From: Parelaphostrongylus tenuis
Taxonomy: Eukaryota; Nematoda; Chromadorea; Rhabditida; Metastrongylidae
DNA length: 64,000 bases
Assembly: GCA_019055375.1 (NCBI GenBank)
Contig: JAHQIW010001998.1
Coordinates: 186,001-250,000 of the forward strand
Reading direction: 5' to 3'
Both the position numbers and the translations under genes were made by a program. Positions 59,601-64,000 of this stretch are shown one piece after another. A model generated the notes under the pieces. That model did not search any database and had not been told where the DNA came from. It was given only the letters and a program-made list of their open reading frames with translations. Within the stretch, counting starts at the first letter, position 1, and every line of letters begins with the position of its first letter.

Positions 59601-61871
59601 GACTTCGATTGAACCCAGATTCAAGGTAACATCCTCTAACTGCTGTTTCCATTAGAAAACTTGCTTGCGTGATCAAAAATCACCATATAGTTAAGGAACT
59701 TGTACTCTTCAAGGTAACAAGCAAAGCCGTCAAATCTTCCTTATGGCTAAGTATATAGGAAGCAAGAACCACGAAAGAAATTACGTACTTATTTCTTTGT
59801 AAAATAGACCACTTTCTTAAAAAATTGAAGTCTCTATTAATTTATTTATTTACGTGATCCGTCATTACAATTTTCACTGAGGGGATCCTAGCATTTACAG
59901 CATTCCATTCGTTTTTCTTCCTGAATGACTAGAATACTGGTTGAGCATGTCTTCTTGCAATCTCGAATAGCCTGGCTGTGGTGCTCTATAGAGCGTTCTT
60001 GTTGACTGCCGAAGAGTGTTGGGAAGGAGGGGGAAGGGGGGGAGGGGGAAGGTGAAGCTCAGCTCCAAGCGCCGCGACGAACATTACAACCACTCGGCCA
60101 CGGTGCTCCCAATGTTTTCCATAGCAAATCTAAACCATGTGCTATCTTCACATAAGCTCTGTCGTACCGTGGAGCAAAGTCACTAACAAATGCACTGGTT
60201 TTCATTAGTTGTGAAATATTCTTCATTGTTTTATTTGTACGATGACTTTATTCGGTTCAAATGGTAAACAAGCCAATGTTACTTGTTAGAACATTAATTT
60301 CTCCTTCAAGCACTCTCCCATATTCCACACGTTCTTGCACAACTGAGTTGTAATGATCTTAAGAGCTATCCCAAAATTGTAAAAGCAGTAAATAGAGCCA
60401 ATATTCATTGAAATTCGTGAATAAATAAAACCCTTAACTAGTTGTCGCAACCAGAAGCAAATCTGAATGCTCTGTGGATGGCAGATGAAAGATGATTAAC
60501 CTAACGAAAGAAGTGTTGGTAACCTTATAACGGAGTTTTTTTTTTTTTTTTGATAGACCCGTCCTCATATATTCTGTACAAATTCTGCACTTTCGGAATT
60601 TGATTCCTTCTTATGAAGCCATTTCACATCATGACCATCGAACAATATAAATGTGAGTTCCATTACTGCTTGCGGATTGCCACCTTTTTATTGAATGTCG
60701 CTGTATACTGGTCGGGTCGATTATTCTTGAGGTTCCTGCGCAATCGGCGATTCAACTAGAAGGACAAATTTGAGATGTTCTCAGGCAAGTCCGGTACCAG
60801 TCTTTGGACCCTAGAGGAATTTGAAGTCTGATGAGCCCATGGCGATGTAGGACAACCGCTCACGTGATGAACGGCATGACTACCATTGAGCTAACACCTC
60901 ATATATAGGGATATTAATAATATGAATTAATAAACGCCGACATACAGATATGCACTACGTACCGCTCTGCAATAACACTGTTCACAGCAGAAAAGTACGG
61001 TAGCAACTACACAGATCAGTTTAGGGCAGAATTTTCGATTAAAGATTAGTTCTTAAATCGACTTCATAAACATCATGCAGTGCAGATTCCGATACTTCTG
61101 GCATTCACATCGTTCCCTCACATCCATAACACCGAGCGCCTTCGACCTCTTTTTTTTTGCGTTTTGCTTTGGCTGCTATTTGAAAAATTTCCTTATCTTC
61201 GTCAAAGTTTTCGTCAAATTTTAGTCAAGTTAATTAATACCACAATCATAAGATAATCGTGCCACAACATTCCCACGTGAATTAGAAGCAGTCAGCTTGT
61301 CTACGACAAGTCTTTTGCCGATCCTGACTCTAGAAGAGAACGATGGACTCGATGGGTTAGTGGTAAGTCGAATCATAGTTTGGTGGGCTGCACCGCCCTC
61401 ACTATAACCGGGATTAGTTCTGTTGAGCTAACCGCTCTCTTTCCAACTATATCAGTGTATCCGTGTTTGAAAACATCCTCCCATCTCTTACAATAACGCA
61501 CTGCAAGTGTCAAGATTATGAGAAGCTTTCAAATTCAGTCTTTCCTCAGCAAAGCCAATAGTGCATCTTCATAAAAAGTCTCGTTTTTACATTCTGGAAA
61601 AAATAAATTGGGAAAACACGCATTAAAATCGTCATTGAAGAAATTGAATTGTAGGAATTCCTGCATTATATTCACCATTGACGAAGTTAGAGATAAAATG
61701 GAAAACTCAAAACAGTATTTGAAATTATTCGCATTGCTTGGCTGAACACTCTCACTTTGTGCTTTGAATTTTGTAGGTCCAGATGGCGAACACGACAGCG
61801 AAGATTGCATGTCCGAATTTTGACACAGACGATACGAAACCGAAGAACTGTGAAGTCGCTTCAAGGTCAAT
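47686..61871 (-). CDS. Gene C: MFSD8/CLN7-like paralog, partial (exons 3-12), one frameshift
   Basis: Visible exons (minus): 61756-61871, 59414-59541, 58645-58758, 57860-58033, 56192-56330, 55985-56125, 54701-54807, 53136-53309, 50105-50172, 47686-47800. Sizes and phases equal gene A exons 3-12 except exon 10, which is 174 nt rather than 173 because of an extra base at about 53264-53265, just after the Trp-Cys of the cysteine loop. The shifted frame runs to a stop near the exon end. Conserved pieces include TTQDRAKAY (exon 5), SPFMMIAYGWDG (exon 8), LSYPYEMTSYKM (exon 9), LILGPLYAA (exons 11-12) and WLVNGLVTFCGLVCW (exon 12). The usual IDP after helix 1 is IDL here. Exons 1 and 2 are not found between 61872 and 64000 and presumably lie beyond the right edge. 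Without the extra base the rest would be open, so gene C may be functional with a sequence error, or a young pseudogene. Confidence 0.82.
48010..48130. repeat. Foldback-family element FB1, left arm only
   Basis: TTTCATGAGGTCTGTTAAGG, AGTGCTACACACGTGCTTCG, AGTAGCACGGTGCCTTTGG and TTCAGTCAGTTC match the left arm of FB3 (49274-49385) at high similarity. The right arm is missing; a SINE lies 200 nt to the right. Confidence 0.6.
48306..48330. repeat. AT microsatellite
   Basis: (TA)n directly before the head of the SINE at 48329. Confidence 0.8.
48329..48632 (+). mobile_element. tRNA-derived SINE, family 1, full-length copy
   Basis: A box TGGCGCAGTGG at about 48339 and B box GGTTCGATCTC at about 48382, then the body blocks GTACCAGGCAGGTCTCAG, GCGAGTCATTGTAAAG, AACGAAGTTAAAAATTGAAG, CATGGCGCATCCC and the tail TTATCCTTTTAAGC. 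Very similar to the inverted copy at 9615-9918, which suggests recent activity. AT repeats flank both ends. It lies in intron 11 of gene C. Confidence 0.85.
48648..49068. mobile_element. Foldback/MITE-like element FB2
   Basis: The left arm (CCTTCCATGAGGTCTTC...GGCCTTGCAGCCTCGTC) pairs with the right arm at about 48955-49065 (GATGAGGCTGCAAGACCG...GAAGATCTTATGGAAGG). The left arm also has its own hairpin between about 48653 and 48765. The interior shares GAGCAATCGACTGTCGATCA with FB3. About 420 bp with no coding capacity. Confidence 0.68.
49127..49207. repeat. AT microsatellite
   Basis: (TA)n/(ATATGT)n tract between FB2 and FB3. Confidence 0.78.
49262..49790. mobile_element. Foldback/MITE-like element FB3
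   Basis: The left arm at 49274-49385 and the right arm at 49650-49775 are inverted copies of each other over about 105 nt (GTGTTAGACACGTGTTTCG against the complement of GAAGGACGTGTCTAGCAC; ACTCAATCAG against CTGACTGAAT). The interior of about 260 nt has no open frame. Related to FB1 and FB2 and to fragments at 22065, 32285 and 36478. Confidence 0.7.
51170..52115 (+). repeat. Unclassified long repeat R1, copy c
   Basis: Shares with copy a GAGAAATGTAGTG, ATGCCAGTCGATTTCTAC-like, GGTTTGATTGTGAAG and GAGGTCATAAATCACTTG. Shares with copy b the distal blocks GGAGTTCCAGAAATC and CATGACGACGCAGGCG. It lacks the first roughly 500 nt of copy a. Located in intron 10 of gene C. Confidence 0.62.
52478..52870 (+). 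repeat. R2 dispersed repeat, two units
   Basis: Units GTAATTTTATTTTCGCTATT...CAACGCACTC (about 52488) and CATAATCTTTTTTCGCTGCT...CAACGCATTAAGAGG (about 52806), each followed by similar sequence. Matches the pieces at 26955-27325. Confidence 0.42.
53768..53870 (+). repeat. R2 dispersed repeat unit
   Basis: GTGAAACGTAATTTTATTCT, a TTTGAAAAAGCCGGC block and TATGTAGCGCGCTAGCCAG. The last block also occurs at about 13543-13560 (TATGTAGCGCAGTGGCCAG) after a similar TTTTTCAAAATTCGAC. Confidence 0.42.
55675..55897 (-). mobile_element. tRNA-derived SINE-like repeat, family 3
   Basis: On the minus strand TAGTGCAGTGGTAAGC (A-box-like) is followed after about 35 nt by a perfect B box, GGTTCGATTCC. A non-tRNA body and an AACGTAGATCCATGCGG end follow. 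The body aligns with 43515-43740. The tRNA-like head has no convincing acceptor-stem pairing, so this is a repeat and not a functional tRNA gene. In intron 8 of gene C. Confidence 0.6.
56697..57070 (+). mobile_element. SINE family 1, rearranged/chimeric copy
   Basis: Head block GGCGCAGTGGCTAGCGGCG (about 56707) and GCGTCGCACACAAAACCCATCGAT are followed directly by the family's distal block (AACGAAGTTAAAAATTAGGG...TTGATCAACGCC...TTATCCTTT, 56776-56858). Then the proximal and middle body recurs (GCGCGAGATCAAACCATC..., CGCGAGTCATTGTAAAAGG) up to about 57070. One internally deleted SINE is thus followed by a second, headless one. Confidence 0.65.
59853..60114 (-). mobile_element. tRNA-derived SINE, family 2, with C-rich tract
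   Basis: On the minus strand: head GAGCACCGTGGCCGAGTGG, GTTCGTCGCGGCGCTTGGAG, a C-rich tract (G-rich on plus, 60020-60053), then CACCACAGCCAGGCTATTCG, CATGCTCAACCAGTATTCTAG and the tail TGACGGATCACGTAAATAAA. Shares the C-rich tract with the copy at 327-601. In intron 3 of gene C. Confidence 0.7.
60845..60905 (-). repeat. tRNA-like (A-box) remnant
   Basis: Minus strand reads GAGGTGTTAGCTCAATGGTAG, a good A box, followed about 30 nt later by a weak B-box-like GCGGTTGTCC. No cloverleaf could be drawn by eye; likely a tRNA-derived repeat head. Confidence 0.35.
61365..61440 (-). repeat. tRNA-like (A-box) remnant
   Basis: Minus strand reads GAGAGCGGTTAGCTCAACAG (A-box-like), followed at about 50 nt by TATGATTCGACTT (weak B box). 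Similar in kind to 60845-60905 but with a different body. Confidence 0.3.
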
Positions 61872-61873
61872 CT

Positions 61874-64000
61874 AAATAAAATCATACATTCTCGACAAAC
61901 CAATAAAGGATTGATGGATTTGACTGATTGATCGTGAACGGCTCTGGAACTTCAATTTTCTTTGGAATTCGAACTCAAATTGGATTATGTGGAGGTGAGT
62001 ATCGGAATAAATCGGAAGTTTGGTTTGACAGTTCAATTTATAAATTATGAAAACTGGCAAAGTTTCGCTATAAAATCTGTCATTGAGAAAGCCAACCAAA
62101 TTTATGGAAAAGTTGAGCGTCTAGTTAATCGATGGGGAACAGAGTCTCTACTTATCTTCCTCTCAATCTCCAGACGTTTAGACTCCGTCGAAAATCGATA
62201 AAAACTCGGTTTTTCTGCTTAGCTTTTTGGCGATCTCATAAAGAAATTCTTCGTTTTGTCTTTGTTCAAACTAAGATTTGTGAACGCCTGTCGACAAAGT
62301 CGACCCGTTTAACTCAATGAGTTGATACACCCTCGAGATGCGAACGCCCTGCCGACACAGCACACGGAATGGGCAAGGGACAGAGCGACGCCGAGCGTCG
62401 TTCTCCAGCAGGCAACGGGGGCGGAGAGTGACTGCTCCACCTCCGTCGTCTTACCATCTTCTATGTTATTGTTGTGTATGTCGGTTTTGTGCATAATCAA
62501 TTTCTCATTAGATATTGATTCGTTAGCACTGTCTGTGGCTCTCCCAACTCTTGATTGCACATCGATTGTCTAATTAATAGATGGATCTATTGCATCTTTA
62601 TCGTTCGCATCCCTCAATTACGACTCATCCTCTCAGCTCACATCTCTCACGCGCATTCCAAGGAATGCACTACTGTTTTCTGCGACGTTTGTTAGATAGA
62701 GGGAAGCTTTGTTCTCTACCATTGTGCATGGTTCTTCCAACTGTATTATCTGACTGCTGGGTGGATTCATAGTGTAATTATCATAGTACATATTCCTCGC
62801 TTATAGCACATTTCCATATCTAGCACATTGCTCTCTGAAGGCTCTCATATGATCATACTCTCTTATAATAACTCTCCGTGGAAGATTCTCACATCGCTTT
62901 TCACAGTATTCCTATCACTGTGAATTACATAAGCCCACTAAACCACCACTTTATCCTGAGCACAGTTTCTCACAACTATTATTCGTTTATGCCGCGTACT
63001 ACGGTATTGGCTGCTATTGTTTGCCGTGTTTATACTATTACTATGTAGACAAAGGCTTGATTACCCAAGTTTGAGGTAAAACCAGTCATTACAACAACCA
63101 AGCCAATCGTCGAAGTCTTCAAAACACGATCAAAGCGTTTGATGACCAAACTGTTTTCTCCATAACAAAAGTAATTCGACTTCAACGTTGCACATGCTAC
63201 TCTATCGGCGACCACCCTTAGGACAACACGTGATCTTACTGATAGGTTCCCCGACACTACAAAGCTCAACACACTGGTACAAATTGGACGCATTGAGATA
63301 GAACTATATGATATCAAGTGCTGACACCAAATCGACTAGGAATTTTAGAAATTCCGCAAAATTTGACGTTTTTGGAGCGCTCACATCTCTCAGTGTGAAT
63401 GGTATTCTAAACAAATGTTACTTCTGCCTCACTTTGATGTTCTTTATTACTTGATTATCAATTATTTCCTACGGTTAATCTTTGACAGTATTGTGCGGAC
63501 TATAGAATTTCTTGTCATTCGATTCGTTTTCTCCTACAACATTGTCCACAAAGGTATCCCAACTTTTTCGAGCGAGTTCTTTTGTTGTTATAGTGTTCTC
63601 TTCTCGTCATCACTATCTTTGAATGCTATTCGACGCAGTTCTTCTTTTAGTGCTAAGATAGCCAAGTTAGAACAACCCGACCTGGATGTAGGTGGACCTT
63701 TTCTTGACAAGTCTCGTAACAATTTCATCAAGCCGAAGGGATGAGAAGTTGTGAGCCTCAAGCATGGTCAAACAACTATCATGCCTGTGACAACAGGCAC
63801 CACTAATCCTGCGTTAATGACCCCTGAAGTTTCAAAAATGGTTCCTAATACTCTGTGACTACTGAAAAGTGAAAAATGTCACGTGCAAGTTCTACACTTC
63901 GAAAATATCGAAGAAGTGTTCACAGTGGACCCATCAAATTATCTTTTTCGAACTTTTACAATGCATAGAAAAACTCTGCCGCCAATTCTTTCCTCAATAA
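61874..64000. other. Right-end segment: presumed intron 2 of gene C, no recognised exon
   Basis: No match to exons 1 or 2 of genes A/B. A GC-richer patch at 62320-62450 opens with TTGATACACCCTCGAGATGC, and moderately long frames lie on both strands (plus 62322-62573 and 63415-63744, minus 63030-63317). I recognise none of them. The patch could be part of a retroelement terminal repeat, but no second copy is in the window. Confidence 0.4.

Noticed and set aside
61535..61903. 122-codon minus-strand frame
   Set aside because: Only the part 61756-61871 is coding, as gene C exon 3, and it is read in a different frame; the rest is intron.
62322..62772. Two consecutive plus-strand frames as a gene
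   Set aside because: Low-complexity Leu/Ser/Cys-rich translation, antisense frame of equal length, no splice or start support.

Overview
The window is intron-rich, AT-rich eukaryotic DNA and most likely comes from a clade V parasitic nematode of the strongylid (hookworm/trichostrongylid) type. That placement is inferred from three things: compact TTTCAG-like 3' splice sites, RTE-type LINE remnants of the kind abundant in hookworm genomes, and Tc1/mariner, Penelope-like and tRNA-derived SINE debris throughout. I see no bacterial gene organisation, no rRNA and no intact tRNA gene.

The only well-supported protein-coding content is a head-to-tail array of three paralogous genes, all on the minus strand. 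They encode 12-exon major facilitator superfamily proteins of the MFSD8/CLN7 (lysosomal membrane protein) family. Gene A (3689-24009) is complete and open, 497 codons. Gene B (27879-44293) has all 12 exons but a one-base excess in exon 4. Gene C (47686 to beyond the right edge, last visible exon 61756-61871) has exons 3-12 and a one-base excess in exon 10. Reconstructed exon sizes are the same in every copy (106, 113, 116, 128, 114, 174, 139, 141, 107, 173, 68, 115 nt) apart from those two extra bases, so the array arose by whole-gene duplication followed by divergence. Introns and spacers share almost no sequence except mobile elements.

Layout. 1-3688: SINE copies, AT microsatellite, a LINE 3' fragment and one possible orphan terminal exon. 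3689-24009: gene A; its 5.7-kb intron 9 holds a dead mariner element, a LINE with its catalytic RT motif deleted, and a SINE, while other introns hold two opposite-facing copies of an unclassified 1.0-1.6-kb repeat. 24010-27878: spacer with a LINE endonuclease remnant and short dispersed repeats. 27879-44293: gene B, with a LINE tail, SINEs, foldback fragments and a Penelope-like GIY-YIG remnant in its introns. 44294-47685: spacer. 47686-end: gene C, whose intron 11 carries a cluster of foldback (inverted-repeat) elements with an inserted SINE, and whose intron 10 carries a third copy of the unclassified repeat. The last 2.1 kb (61872-64000) hold no recognisable exon; exons 1-2 of gene C are expected further right.

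The least familiar material is in the repeats: three separate tRNA-derived SINE-like families, a foldback family with arms of about 100 nt, and the unclassified long repeat seen three times.
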